This document shows, in pieces, positions 1-6,921 of a DNA stretch of 18,117 nt (position 1 is the stretch's first letter; the number at the start of each line of letters is the position of its first letter). The notes below the pieces were generated by a model, which was given only the letters and a program-made list of their open reading frames with translations, was not told the origin of the DNA and did no database searches. Source of the stretch: an uncultured Desulfotignum sp. GTDB lineage: Bacteria > Desulfobacterota > Desulfobacteria > Desulfobacterales > Desulfobacteraceae. The position numbers were made by a program, and so were the translations under genes. The stretch spans positions 1 to 18,117 of the forward strand of contig CALGAJ010000333.1 of NCBI GenBank assembly GCA_937951975.1, read 5' to 3'.

Positions 1-1048
1 AAAAGAATTCCCCGGAATCCGTGGACACCAGGGAAAACATGCCGTCCAGGGTCAAAGCCGGGTAGAAATCCGCGTTGGCCACGCCGATTCGGGCGGTCTG
101 GGCCGCCAGAAGGCGTTCGGCCGCCCGGATATCCGGGCGGTTGCGCACCAGTTCCGCCGGCAGCATTTCAGGCAGGGCGGATGCCATGGGAATCCATTTC
201 GGGGACAGTAACTGGTTGAGTTCTCCGGGCAGACGCCCGGTCAGCAGGCCGAGCGCGTTCAAGGCTTCGGTCTGCTGGGTTTTCAGGGCCGGCAGCCGGG
301 CCCTGGTGGATGCCAGATTCATTTTCGCCTGGTGCACATCCAGCTCACCGGTCAAACCGGCATCAAACCGGTCCTGAACCAGTTGCAGGGTTTCTTGCTG
401 GAGGGTCACGTTTTTCTGTGCAAATTCATACCGCTGCTGAGCCGTGCGCAGCATGATATATTCGGAGGCGGCCTGGGCCTGGAGCAGCACCATGAGATTG
501 CGGCGGTCCTGGATGGACGCATCCCATTCCCCTTGTGCCGCTTCCATGCTCCGGCGGATTTTGTGCCACACATCGATTTCCCAGGACATGACAAAACCGG
601 CCTGGTACATCCAGGTGGGATTCCCGGCAATGGACTGGTTGGCGGGGTTGCGGACCCGTTCGGATTCCCGCTCCCGGCTGATGCCGCCCTGGGCATGGAT
701 CATGGGCATCAGGCCGGCCCGGGCAATGCCGTAGGCGGCTGCATAGCTGTCCAGCCGGGCCGTTGCTTCGGCCAGATCCCGGTTCTGTTCTTTCACATCC
801 GACACCAGCCGGGTCAGATCCGGATCATCGAACACCAGCCACCATTCATCAAACAGGGTTGTGGGTTCGAACAAAGACAGATCGTCAGCGGTTTCCGTGA
901 TCTGCCAGGTTTCGGGCAACCGGGGAGACGGGGGCTGATAGGCCGGTCCGACCGCCGTCCGGCAGCCTGTCAGAAAAAAGGCCGCCACCATCAGTCCGCA
1001 CAGAACCACCTTGAATCGGCCGGTGCAATGCGTTTTATTTTTTTTCAT
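1..1048 (-). CDS. RND efflux outer-membrane lipoprotein, NodT/OprM-like (partial, 3' end outside window)
   Basis: Outer-membrane channel of a tripartite drug/solute efflux pump; the family forms a trimeric beta-barrel with a periplasmic alpha-helical tunnel that docks on an RND pump and its adaptor. About 349 residues are visible; family members usually run near 470, so the C-terminal quarter lies beyond base 1. The N-terminus is a lipoprotein signal: basic start, hydrophobic stretch and lipobox LTGC, with Cys29 as the lipidated residue. It is followed by the typical 'VGPAYQPP' segment, the WW/F-DDPDL motif near residue 70, and near the visible end 'RPDIRAAERLLAAQTARIGV', a hallmark of the family repeat. 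The ATG at 1048 follows only a weak GGGGTG ribosome site, but it is the start that gives the lipoprotein signal. The pump and adaptor genes are not in the window, so the substrate is unknown. It is divergent from the gene at 1259. Confidence 0.9.
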   Translation of the reverse strand, partial: MKKNKTHCTGRFKVVLCGLMVAAFFLTGCRTAVGPAYQPPSPRLPETWQITETADDLSLFEPTTLFDEWWLVFDDPDLTRLVSDVKEQNRDLAEATARLDSYAAAYGIARAGLMPMIHAQGGISRERESERVRNPANQSIAGNPTWMYQAGFVMSWEIDVWHKIRRSMEAAQGEWDASIQDRRNLMVLLQAQAASEYIMLRTAQQRYEFAQKNVTLQQETLQLVQDRFDAGLTGELDVHQAKMNLASTRARLPALKTQQTEALNALGLLTGRLPGELNQLLSPKWIPMASALPEMLPAELVRNRPDIRAAERLLAAQTARIGVANADFYPALTLDGMFSLVSTDSGEFF

Positions 1049-1085
1049 CCAACACCCCAGATCGGTCTATGGTTTGTATGGTCAT
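1035..1085 (-). other. Possible 16-codon leader ORF overlapping the efflux gene start
   Basis: On the minus strand, AAGGA (1091-1095) sits 5 nt before an ATG at 1085 that opens MTIQTIDRSGVLDEKK and stops at 1035, 14 nt inside the efflux gene in another frame. Its ribosome site looks better than that of the efflux gene itself, so translational coupling is conceivable. Expression is not shown by the sequence. Confidence 0.3.
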
Positions 1086-1106
1086 TATTATCCTTGTTCT
1101 CAGCTG

Positions 1107-1136
1107 CATATAGGACAGGCCATTTGCCTTTGTCAA
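1107..1136 (-). promoter_or_regulatory. Candidate sigma-70 promoter for the efflux gene
   Basis: Minus-strand TTGACA (1131-1136) is a perfect -35 box, followed after 18 nt by TATATG (1107-1112), 4 of 6 matches to the -10 consensus. Transcription would begin near 1100, leaving a leader of about 50 nt that contains the possible short ORF. Confidence 0.45.
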
Positions 1137-1187
1137 CTTAAAATACCAATCCATGTCCGGGTGGTGAAGGGGATCTGAAAAAATATT

Positions 1188-1217
1188 TTGCATCTCCCGC
1201 TTTTTTTGTCGTATTTT
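1188..1217 (+). promoter_or_regulatory. Weak candidate sigma-70 promoter for the 4Fe-4S protein gene
   Basis: TTGCAT (1188-1193), an 18-nt T-rich spacer and TATTTT (1212-1217) resemble a -35/-10 pair about 40 bp before the gene. Neither box is strong, so this is tentative. Confidence 0.25.
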
Positions 1218-1258
1218 ATGGAACCAGATGAAAACCGGATGAAAGATGAGGAGGGAAG

Positions 1259-2107
1259 ATGCAGGATTCAATCACACCGGATGATATCAGAAAAATCATT
1301 GAAGCCTATGTTCAGGCGTATCCTGAAAAAGAAAATGTGCCCAATTACTGGCGAACGCCTCTGGCCGTTTTTGCCGGGGCGGATGACCGGTTTGCGGTTC
1401 TGCCGGAAATTGCAGCACCGGACCACGTCCTTCCCGGAGATCTGCTGCCGGGCGGCCGCACCGTGGTCGTGTTTTTTGTGCCGTTCACCCAGGCACTGGC
1501 CAAAGAAAACCATGACGGTGAGCGGCCCTGCCGGAACTGGGGTCTGGCCTACCAGGTCACCAATGCACTGATCAACCGCTTGTGCGGACACCTTCAGCGG
1601 TTTTTTGAGGACCGGGGGTATGCCTGTGCCCTGGTACCGGCCACCCATAATTTTGATCATGAAAAACTGATGGCACGGTGGTCCCACAAACACCTGGGGT
1701 ATATCTCCGGGCTGGGGCGGTTCGGGGTGAATGCCCAGTTCATCACCCCGTCCGGGTGCGCCGGTCGCCTGGGAAGCCTGGTCACGACCGCGGATCTGGG
1801 GGACAGCCCCCTGGTGGGGGAAAAAGAACTCTGCCTGCATAAAAACGGGCAGGCGTGCCTCATGTGTGTAAAACGCTGCCCCGTGGGGGCGGTGTCCCCG
1901 GAAACCGGCATTGACCGGAAAAAATGCTGGGAACGGCTCAAGGACAACCTGGCCACCCTGGACACGTTCAAAGACATGGCGCCCTCCACCCATGTGTGCG
2001 CCAAATGCCAGGTGCTGCTGCCGTGCAGTCTCAAAGCCCCGACTGTTTCCGGTGCAAAGGTTGGCAAATCCGATGTCCGGGGTATCCCAGCGGGTACCGG
2101 ACTCTGA
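1259..2107 (+). CDS. Epoxyqueuosine-reductase-like (COG1600) 4Fe-4S protein
   Basis: 282 residues, with the start fixed by a strong AGGAGG site at 1249-1254. The N-terminal half has no motif I can name. The middle ('WSHKHLGYISGLGRFGVN', residues 141-158) resembles the conserved core of QueG-like proteins. The C-terminal third holds cysteines for two 4Fe-4S clusters: Cys200-x2-Cys203-x3-Cys207-Pro, then Cys223, Cys247, Cys250 and Cys256, plus an extra Cys192. True QueG reduces epoxyqueuosine in tRNA using cobalamin and is longer, with a C-terminal HEAT-like domain. That domain is missing here, and the second cysteine set differs from the QueG pattern. Short relatives are common in anaerobes and often annotated as QueG, but their substrate is not established. 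The last ~20 residues after 'CSLKAP' look unconserved. I am confident in a cytoplasmic Fe-S redox protein of this superfamily, not in queuosine synthesis. It is convergent with the thi operon, 39 bp away. Confidence 0.7.
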   Translation: MQDSITPDDIRKIIEAYVQAYPEKENVPNYWRTPLAVFAGADDRFAVLPEIAAPDHVLPGDLLPGGRTVVVFFVPFTQALAKENHDGERPCRNWGLAYQVTNALINRLCGHLQRFFEDRGYACALVPATHNFDHEKLMARWSHKHLGYISGLGRFGVNAQFITPSGCAGRLGSLVTTADLGDSPLVGEKELCLHKNGQACLMCVKRCPVGAVSPETGIDRKKCWERLKDNLATLDTFKDMAPSTHVCAKCQVLLPCSLKAPTVSGAKVGKSDVRGIPAGTGL

Positions 2108-2146
2108 CCTGTTCTATGTCACTGTCTGAACGGCTGCGGACAGGGG

Positions 2147-3304
2147 TCATGAAACGCTTTCCATGATCTGCCGGATCTCCTGCATCCGTTTTCCGGTATC
2201 CCGGGCGCTGATAATCTCTGTGACCAGGCACACGGTTTTTGCGCCTTTTAACACCACTTCAGCCAGATTGTGCCGTTTGATTCCCCCGATGGCCACAAAC
2301 GGGATGTCTGAATTTTTTGAGACATGTTCCAGATATTCAAGCCCCACGGCATCGCAGACATCCTCTTTGGTCCGGGTGGCGAACAAGGGTCCCACCCCGA
2401 TGTAATCAGCCCCGTCCGCCCCGGCCCGGGCCGCCTGGGCCGGAGAATGGGTGGAGCATCCCACCATGAGCCGGGGAGCCAGCTGCTTCACGGCGGTCAC
2501 GGGCAGGTCGGTCTGTCCCATGTGGACCCCGTCAGCCCCGGTCATCAGGGCGATGTCCAGAAAATCATTGACAATGAACGGTACCTGGGCATCCGCCGTG
2601 ATTCTGCGGATGGCATCACATTCCGCCAGCATGGTTTTCCGGTCCTTGGTCCCGGCTTTTTCCCGGTACTGAAGGATATCGATGCCGTTGTCCACCAGCA
2701 GTTTTGCCATGGTCACATTGGACCGGCCCAAAGAAAATGCCTCTCCCAAAATGCCGTAAACACCTTTGGGAAAAATGGTTTTTTTCAGTTCCAGAACCAT
2801 CTGGGCCATACGGGCGGCAATCATGGCAACTTTGGGGGGAAACAGCGGGGCATGGGAGATGTCCGTGGAAAAATCCCCCACAATATGGCAGTTGCCGATT
2901 TTCCGGGTGGTGATCGTGTCAGTGGCATGTCCGGCAATGCCGGACGCGGATATCACCGGTGTTTTTGACGGGGCAAGCGCTTCCAGCAGCTGCTTTTTGG
3001 CAGCCGGATCATCCAGCCCTTCCACCACCACATCGCAGTCTGAGAAGATCCGGGCCATATTGTCCGGTTTCAACCGAAGATTCAGGGTTTCCACACGCAT
3101 GGCCGGATGAATGTCCAGCAGATTCTGTTTCAGGCAGTCCACTTTGGGACCGCCTGTCTGGCTGATTGAATAAAACTGGCGGTTCAGGTTATCCAGGGCC
3201 ACCTCATCAAAATCCACCAGCAAAAGATGCGGCATCCCGGCCTGGGCCAGGTGCCGGGCCACATTGGAGCCGATGCCGCCGGCGCCGGCAATACCGATTT
3301 TCAT
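2147..3304 (-). CDS. thiF/thiE: ThiF/ThiE fusion: ThiS adenylyltransferase plus thiamine-phosphate synthase
   Basis: 385-residue two-domain protein of thiamine synthesis. Residues 1-180 are a short ThiF: nucleotide loop GAGGIGS (7-13), acidic D31/D33, 'NLNRQ' (39-43), Lys54, and 'EGLDD' around residue 97. It lacks the zinc cysteines of E. coli-type ThiF and fits the short anaerobe form (ThiF family 2). It should adenylate the Gly-Gly end of ThiS. Residues ~181-385 are ThiE: QYREK (212-216), ND (246-247), HMGQTD (261-266), GCSTHS (282-287), 'DYIGVGPLFATRTKED' (300-315) and the GGI phosphate loop (340-342). This half joins hydroxymethylpyrimidine-PP and thiazole-P to thiamine phosphate. All visible ThiE motifs are intact. 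There is no internal stop or frameshift, and the junction is only a few residues, so this is a real fusion. The start lies 1 nt after the thiH stop, as last gene of the operon. Confidence 0.9.
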   Translation of the reverse strand: MKIGIAGAGGIGSNVARHLAQAGMPHLLLVDFDEVALDNLNRQFYSISQTGGPKVDCLKQNLLDIHPAMRVETLNLRLKPDNMARIFSDCDVVVEGLDDPAAKKQLLEALAPSKTPVISASGIAGHATDTITTRKIGNCHIVGDFSTDISHAPLFPPKVAMIAARMAQMVLELKKTIFPKGVYGILGEAFSLGRSNVTMAKLLVDNGIDILQYREKAGTKDRKTMLAECDAIRRITADAQVPFIVNDFLDIALMTGADGVHMGQTDLPVTAVKQLAPRLMVGCSTHSPAQAARAGADGADYIGVGPLFATRTKEDVCDAVGLEYLEHVSKNSDIPFVAIGGIKRHNLAEVVLKGAKTVCLVTEIISARDTGKRMQEIRQIMESVS

Positions 3305-3305
3305 G

Positions 3306-4424
3306 TCAGAATCTCTCCCAGTCTTTGAACACGGGCTGGTACCCGCTGTGCCGGATCATGGCGGCCACTTCATCCACGGAACGGGTATCGGTCACTTCAA
3401 ACTGGACCGTGTTCCGGGCTGCATGTACGGCATATCCCCCCACATCGGTTCTGGATCCGGCCGAGTACCGGGTCACTCCCAGGGGGATGAGCCGGTCCCG
3501 GAATGCGGCGGATTCCCGGGTGGAGACGGTGATGCCCACCCGGGGCATGAACAGCCGCCAGGCCAGAAGCGTCTGGACGAATTGTCTGTCCGGCAGCAGA
3601 TGTCTCGGTGCGATGGCGCTACCGGCCCGGGTCATCCGGGGCAGGGACAAAGACACTTCCACATCCGGGCAGGCCTGTTCCAGGTACCGGGCGTGAAGCC
3701 CGGCCATGAACGCTTCAGAGGTCGGATCTCCCAGCCCGAACAGCGGGCCGATGTTCACGGCCCGGAAACCGGCGGCCGCGGCCCGTTCCGGGGTGAGCAG
3801 CCGGAAGAAGTAATCGGATTTGGGACCCCTGGGGTGAACGGTTTTATAAACGGCTTGGTCATACACTTCCTGGTACACGGTGAGGGAATCGGCCCCGGCC
3901 TGTCTGAGCACCCGGTAATCGGGTTCGGTCATGGGAAACACCTCCAGGGCAATGGAGGAAAAATACCGGCTCATGATCCGGCAGGTGTCTTCCAGAAACG
4001 ACAAAGGGGTCTTGTCCGGCGATTCGCCCGTGAGGATCAGGATATGGCGGATCCCCGTATCTGCGATGGCCCGGGCCTCTGTGTCGATTTCGTCCAGGGT
4101 CAGCCGGGTCCGGGGAAACCGGGCTTTGGCGTTGAATCCGCAGTAGGTGCAGTGGTTGCAGCAGAAGTCGGAGATGTACATGGGCGCATACAAACCGATG
4201 GTCCTGCCGAAGTGCTGACAGGTCAGGTCCCGGGCGGTCCGGGCCATGGGTTCCAGAAGATCCCGGGCCGCCGGCGACAGCAGAACGAGCAGGTCCCGGG
4301 GTTCCAGATGGGTTTGGCTCTCGGCCCGGTCCAGGACCTCCTGGACGTCACTGGGCTGGACAGACTCGAAGCACGCCTCAAAGTCAAAGGACTGCCAGGC
4401 ATTGGCCAGTGTAGAAAACGACAT
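3306..4424 (-). CDS. thiH: 2-iminoacetate (dehydroglycine) synthase ThiH, radical SAM
   Basis: 372 residues, the usual ThiH length. Cleaves L-tyrosine by radical SAM chemistry into p-cresol and dehydroglycine, the glycine-derived unit of the thiamine thiazole. The radical SAM cluster motif is Cys88-x3-Cys92-x2-Cys95 within 'FCCNHCTYCGFNAK'; Cys89 is an extra neighbouring cysteine. 'LTGES' at 131-135 provides the SAM-binding GE motif, and 'NIGPLFGLGD' further on is typical of ThiH. Use of ThiH rather than the oxygen-dependent glycine oxidase ThiO points to anaerobic life. The gene starts 4 nt after the thiG stop and ends 1 nt before the thiF/thiE start, so translation is likely coupled across the operon. 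Cytoplasmic; works with ThiG. Confidence 0.95.
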   Translation of the reverse strand: MSFSTLANAWQSFDFEACFESVQPSDVQEVLDRAESQTHLEPRDLLVLLSPAARDLLEPMARTARDLTCQHFGRTIGLYAPMYISDFCCNHCTYCGFNAKARFPRTRLTLDEIDTEARAIADTGIRHILILTGESPDKTPLSFLEDTCRIMSRYFSSIALEVFPMTEPDYRVLRQAGADSLTVYQEVYDQAVYKTVHPRGPKSDYFFRLLTPERAAAAGFRAVNIGPLFGLGDPTSEAFMAGLHARYLEQACPDVEVSLSLPRMTRAGSAIAPRHLLPDRQFVQTLLAWRLFMPRVGITVSTRESAAFRDRLIPLGVTRYSAGSRTDVGGYAVHAARNTVQFEVTDTRSVDEVAAMIRHSGYQPVFKDWERF

Positions 4425-4428
4425 GGGC

Positions 4429-5208
4429 CTACTCCTGTAAAAATCCGGTCAAGGGTGAGGATGCCCGGGCCTTACGGCTGGACCCGGCCATGCCGGCCAG
4501 GTATGCCATCCGCCCGGCCGTGACAGCCAGGGAAAACGCCCGGCCCGCCTGAACCGGGTCCTGGGCCGTGGCAATGGCGGTGTTGACCAGGACTGCGCCG
4601 GCCCCCATTTCCATGGCTTCCGCCGCCTGGGAGGGACGGCCGATCCCGGCATCCACGATCACCGGAAGCCGGCTGGTTTCGATGATCCGCCGGATCATGG
4701 GTTTCATCTCCAGGCCCCGGTTGGAACCGATGGGCGATCCCAGGGGCATGACCGCGGCGGCCCCGGCATCGTGCAGCTGCCGGGAAACGGTGATGTCCGG
4801 CATCACATAGGGCAGAACGATGAACCCCTCTTTGGCCAGTATTTCAGAGGCTTTCAGGGTTTCGTGATTGTCCGGCAGCAAATACCGCATGTCCGTGATC
4901 ACTTCGATTTTGATGAAATCCCCGCACCCGGCTTCCCGGGCGATGCGGGCGATGCGCACCGCTTCTTCCGCGGTTCTGGCCCCGGACGTGTTGGGCAGCA
5001 AAGTGACATGGTCCGGGATATGGGTCAGGATATTATCTTGAGGGGCGGCCTGAAGATCCACGCGCCGCAGGGCCACGGTAATGATTTCAGAGCCGCTGGC
5101 CGAAAGCATGGGGCCGATCTGTTCATTGGATGCAAATTTGCCGGTTCCGGTGAGCAGCCGGCTGTGAAACGGTTTTTGGCCCAGTGTCAGTGTATCCGTC
5201 ATGGTCAT
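4429..5208 (-). CDS. thiG: Thiazole synthase ThiG
   Basis: 259 residues, a TIM-barrel enzyme that condenses deoxyxylulose 5-phosphate, dehydroglycine and sulfur from ThiS-thiocarboxylate into thiazole phosphate. Visible landmarks: 'LLTGTGKF' near the N-terminus, 'LLPNTSG' (70-76), Lys100 in 'FIKIEV' as the expected Schiff-base lysine, 'PLGSPIGSNRG' (155-165), 'VDAGIGRPS' (185-193) and 'VLVNTAIA' (206-213). Its ATG overlaps the thiS stop codon in an ATGA junction (5205-5208), a sign of coupled translation and near-equal output of the two partner proteins. I see no unusual residues. Confidence 0.97.
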   Translation of the reverse strand: MTMTDTLTLGQKPFHSRLLTGTGKFASNEQIGPMLSASGSEIITVALRRVDLQAAPQDNILTHIPDHVTLLPNTSGARTAEEAVRIARIAREAGCGDFIKIEVITDMRYLLPDNHETLKASEILAKEGFIVLPYVMPDITVSRQLHDAGAAAVMPLGSPIGSNRGLEMKPMIRRIIETSRLPVIVDAGIGRPSQAAEAMEMGAGAVLVNTAIATAQDPVQAGRAFSLAVTAGRMAYLAGMAGSSRKARASSPLTGFLQE

Positions 5209-5402
5209 CCCCCTCCCACAAACGACAGCAGTTCAACCGTATCCCCTTCCTGCAGAAGGGTTTGGGCCCACGCCGTCTGCCGGACCAGGGTGTGATTGTG
5301 TTCCACCACCAGGGATGACGGTTCCAGGTTCCGGGCTTTCACAAGAGCGAGCAGGTTTGATTCTTCAGTTTCCAATACATCGCCGTTTAATCTGATTTTC
5401 AT
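5205..5402 (-). CDS. thiS: Sulfur carrier protein ThiS
   Basis: 65 residues with the ubiquitin-like ThiS pattern: 'MKIRLNGD' at the start, a hydrophobic core, and the C-terminal 'FVGGG' whose last glycine is adenylated by ThiF and turned into a thiocarboxylate that feeds sulfur to ThiG. It is the first gene of the thi operon. The ribosome site is GGGGAGG (5407-5413), 4 nt before the start codon. That site lies within the stretch CTGGGG that can be sequestered by an upstream CCCCAG, so this is the point where the TPP riboswitch most likely acts. Confidence 0.96.
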   Translation of the reverse strand: MKIRLNGDVLETEESNLLALVKARNLEPSSLVVEHNHTLVRQTAWAQTLLQEGDTVELLSFVGGG

Positions 5403-5406
5403 TCAG

Positions 5407-5441
5407 CCTCCCCAGATTATGTCCAAAGGTTCACTGGGGGG
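5407..5441 (-). promoter_or_regulatory. Riboswitch expression platform: hairpin that masks the thiS ribosome site
   Basis: In the mRNA, CCCCAG (5439-5434) can pair with CTGGGG (5415-5410), which is part of the thiS Shine-Dalgarno GGGGAGG, with an 18-nt loop. The same upstream strand, extended to CCCCCAGTGA (5440-5431), is the exact complement of the first 10 nt of the aptamer, so the two pairings exclude each other. No U-rich terminator was seen between aptamer and thiS, which favours translational control. Confidence 0.7.
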
Positions 5442-5492
5442 AAATTGAAACGGGATTGCAAAGAAGAAAAGAAGCCTTTTCTGACGGATCTG

Positions 5493-5578
5493 CACTGTCC
5501 CTACGCCGGTATTACCCGTATCAGGTTCCAAGGGTTGAAGCAGATGCTTCTCTCAGCCGGTGCCGGCACCCCCAGTGA
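5493..5578 (-). promoter_or_regulatory. TPP (thi-box) riboswitch aptamer
   Basis: The minus strand reads the full thi-box: TCACTGGGGGTGCC at the 5' end, GCTGAGA, then ACCCTTGGAACCTGA and GGGTAATACCGGCGTAGGGA. P1 can form between CACTG (5577-5573) and CAGTG (5497-5493). It binds thiamine pyrophosphate and is expected to repress the thiS-G-H-FE operon, whose first start codon is 90 nt downstream. Confidence 0.97.
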
Positions 5579-5589
5579 AATAAATCGGT

Positions 5590-5664
5590 TGGTGATCCCA
5601 CCGGGATTCGAACCCGGGTTACCGGCGTGAGAGGCCGGCGTCCTAACCACTAGACGATGGGACC
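5590..5664 (-). tRNA. tRNA-Glu (anticodon CTC), CCA encoded
   Basis: A complete cloverleaf: acceptor GGTCCCA with TGGGATC (one G-U pair), D arm GTCT/GGAC, anticodon stem CCGGC/GCCGG with loop CTCTCAC giving anticodon CTC (reads GAG), T arm CCGGG-TTCGAAT-CCCGG, discriminator A and encoded CCA (5592-5590). The TPP aptamer begins 11 nt after the CCA on the same strand, leaving almost no room for a separate promoter or terminator. Confidence 0.96.
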
Positions 5665-5679
5665 ACTGAAAAGAAAATT

Positions 5680-5706
5680 TTTATACTGGAACGGGAAAAA
5701 AGTCAA
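5680..5706 (-). promoter_or_regulatory. Candidate sigma-70 promoter for tRNA-Glu (and possibly the thi operon)
   Basis: TTGACT (5706-5701) and TATAAA (5685-5680) on the minus strand are near-consensus -35 and -10 boxes, with a slightly short 15-nt spacer. Transcription would begin near 5673, about 9 nt before the tRNA 5' end. Confidence 0.55.
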
Positions 5707-5712
5707 CGATAT

Positions 5713-5922
5713 TTATTCGGTAAAAGATTTTTTCCGGCCCTTTCGATAACCGAAAATCAGATAGATAAGCCATCCGAACACCGGGATCAGTGCGATAAAA
5801 TGCCACAGAATTTTGATTTTCGGAGAGCCGAAATCTTTTTTTATGATGTCCACTAAAGCCAGCATGGTAAGGCCGAAAGAGATCCCGAAGATCAACAGAA
5901 TAATCAAAATGATGTTGTTCAT
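5713..5922 (-). CDS. Small membrane protein, PLDc_N (phospholipase D-nuclease N-terminal)-like
   Basis: 69 residues. Residues 1-25 form one hydrophobic helix ('IILIILLIFGISFGLTMLAL'); 'ALVDIIKKDF' follows, then a second helix (about 39-58) ending in 'LIYLIFGYRKGRKK'. The two helices around a VDI-x-KKD motif and the closing 'xxYLIFGRR'-like signature match the short PLDc_N membrane domain, which also occurs without any phospholipase domain. The function of such stand-alone proteins is unknown; a role in anchoring or envelope stress would be a guess. It starts 9 nt after the stop of the mltB-like gene, so the two are probably cotranscribed. No strong ribosome site is visible, which also suggests coupling. 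Confidence 0.7.
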   Translation of the reverse strand: MNNIILIILLIFGISFGLTMLALVDIIKKDFGSPKIKILWHFIALIPVFGWLIYLIFGYRKGRKKSFTE

Positions 5923-5931
5923 GGGTATTTT

Positions 5932-6816
5932 TCAGCCTTGCTTGAGCCGGTCCGAGATTTTCATCAGGGTGTCCACATAATAGTTGCTGTGATTGTAACG
6001 GAACAGCACTTCGTGTCTTCGCTGCCGGGAGATGCCGGGTTCCCAGCCATGATGTTTGAGATAATTGGCCACCGAAAAGATGGCATCACTGTGATCGAAC
6101 AGGTCGATTCTCCCGTCGTTGTTGCCGTCCTTTGCCAGGGTCAGGGCGTTGGAAGGCATGAATTGGGAAATACCCATGGCACCGGCATAGGAGCCCTGGA
6201 TGTCTCCCGGATCGATGCCTTCCCGATCGGTGTACCGGATCAAGGCCTTGAGTTCTTCGTATCCCCACTTGGATCGTCTGTCCACTTTTTCCAGAAAGGT
6301 TTCTTTTTTGGGTTTTTTCTGATCCGGGATCGCATTCCAGATGCGTTCCCGCAGGGTCTCATCGGTCAGAGACGCCATGGTGGCCAGGGTATTGATGACT
6401 GTCTGATTTCCCAGGTAGGTGCCCAGGCGGGTTTCGACCAGCAGAATGGCGGTGATGACGGTTTTATCAACACCATAGATTTCCTGGGCCTGATCCAGGG
6501 TTTCCTTGTGATCCGCCATGTATTTAAATGCGTTGGAAATGGATTTCTTAGACAGGAACTGGTCATAATTCAAACTGGATTCGGAATGGACAAAAAACAT
6601 GGAAACCCCGGCAGGGGTAAAGGTCACCGTGTCTTTTGCCAGAACGGCCGCAATTTTTTCCGGGGCGAACCCATCCTTGATCAGCCGTTGCTTCAGGCCG
6701 TCAAATTCATTGCCGGCAGCCTCCTGGGCCGATGCAAAGGAAACCAGATAAAACAAGACAAGTATAACAAAGCAGCCTTTTGAAAACCGTGTGCGCAAAA
6801 CAGGCAAGAGATCCAT
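5932..6816 (-). CDS. MltB-type lytic murein transglycosylase (GH103)
   Basis: 294 residues. Cleaves the glycan strands of peptidoglycan to 1,6-anhydromuropeptides in the periplasm. A signal peptide covers residues 1-30 with likely cleavage after 'ASA'. There is no lipobox cysteine, so it is probably soluble, unlike E. coli MltB. The catalytic acid is Glu128 in 'ILLVETRLGTYLG'. Other family signatures are 'GSYAGAMGISQFMPSN' (208-223), 'DGNNDGRIDL' (230-239) and 'VANYLKHHGW' (249-258). The start is supported by GGGAGG about 10 nt upstream. It is shorter than E. coli MltB (361 residues), but all core motifs are present. It leads a two-gene unit with the small membrane protein. A tRNA and the thi operon follow in the same direction under what looks like a separate promoter. 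Confidence 0.92.
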   Translation of the reverse strand: MDLLPVLRTRFSKGCFVILVLFYLVSFASAQEAAGNEFDGLKQRLIKDGFAPEKIAAVLAKDTVTFTPAGVSMFFVHSESSLNYDQFLSKKSISNAFKYMADHKETLDQAQEIYGVDKTVITAILLVETRLGTYLGNQTVINTLATMASLTDETLRERIWNAIPDQKKPKKETFLEKVDRRSKWGYEELKALIRYTDREGIDPGDIQGSYAGAMGISQFMPSNALTLAKDGNNDGRIDLFDHSDAIFSVANYLKHHGWEPGISRQRRHEVLFRYNHSNYYVDTLMKISDRLKQG

Positions 6817-6921
6817 AAACGGGGTGCCTCCCTGAAATCTGTTAAAAAAATTACCCTGTTATATCGTATTTTTCCGGGGATTGCATTAAAAAAATATGGG
6901 AATGCCCGGGGGCTCAGAGAC

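Noticed and set aside
332..1141. A 269-codon plus-strand frame opposite the efflux gene
   Set aside because: The minus strand encodes a recognisable NodT-like lipoprotein; the plus-strand product has no family features and low-complexity composition.
3264..4523. A 419-codon open frame on the plus strand opposite thiH
   Set aside because: It is antisense to thiH, whose radical SAM motifs are clear; the plus-strand product is Gly/Pro/His/Arg-rich as expected for a shadow frame in GC-rich DNA.
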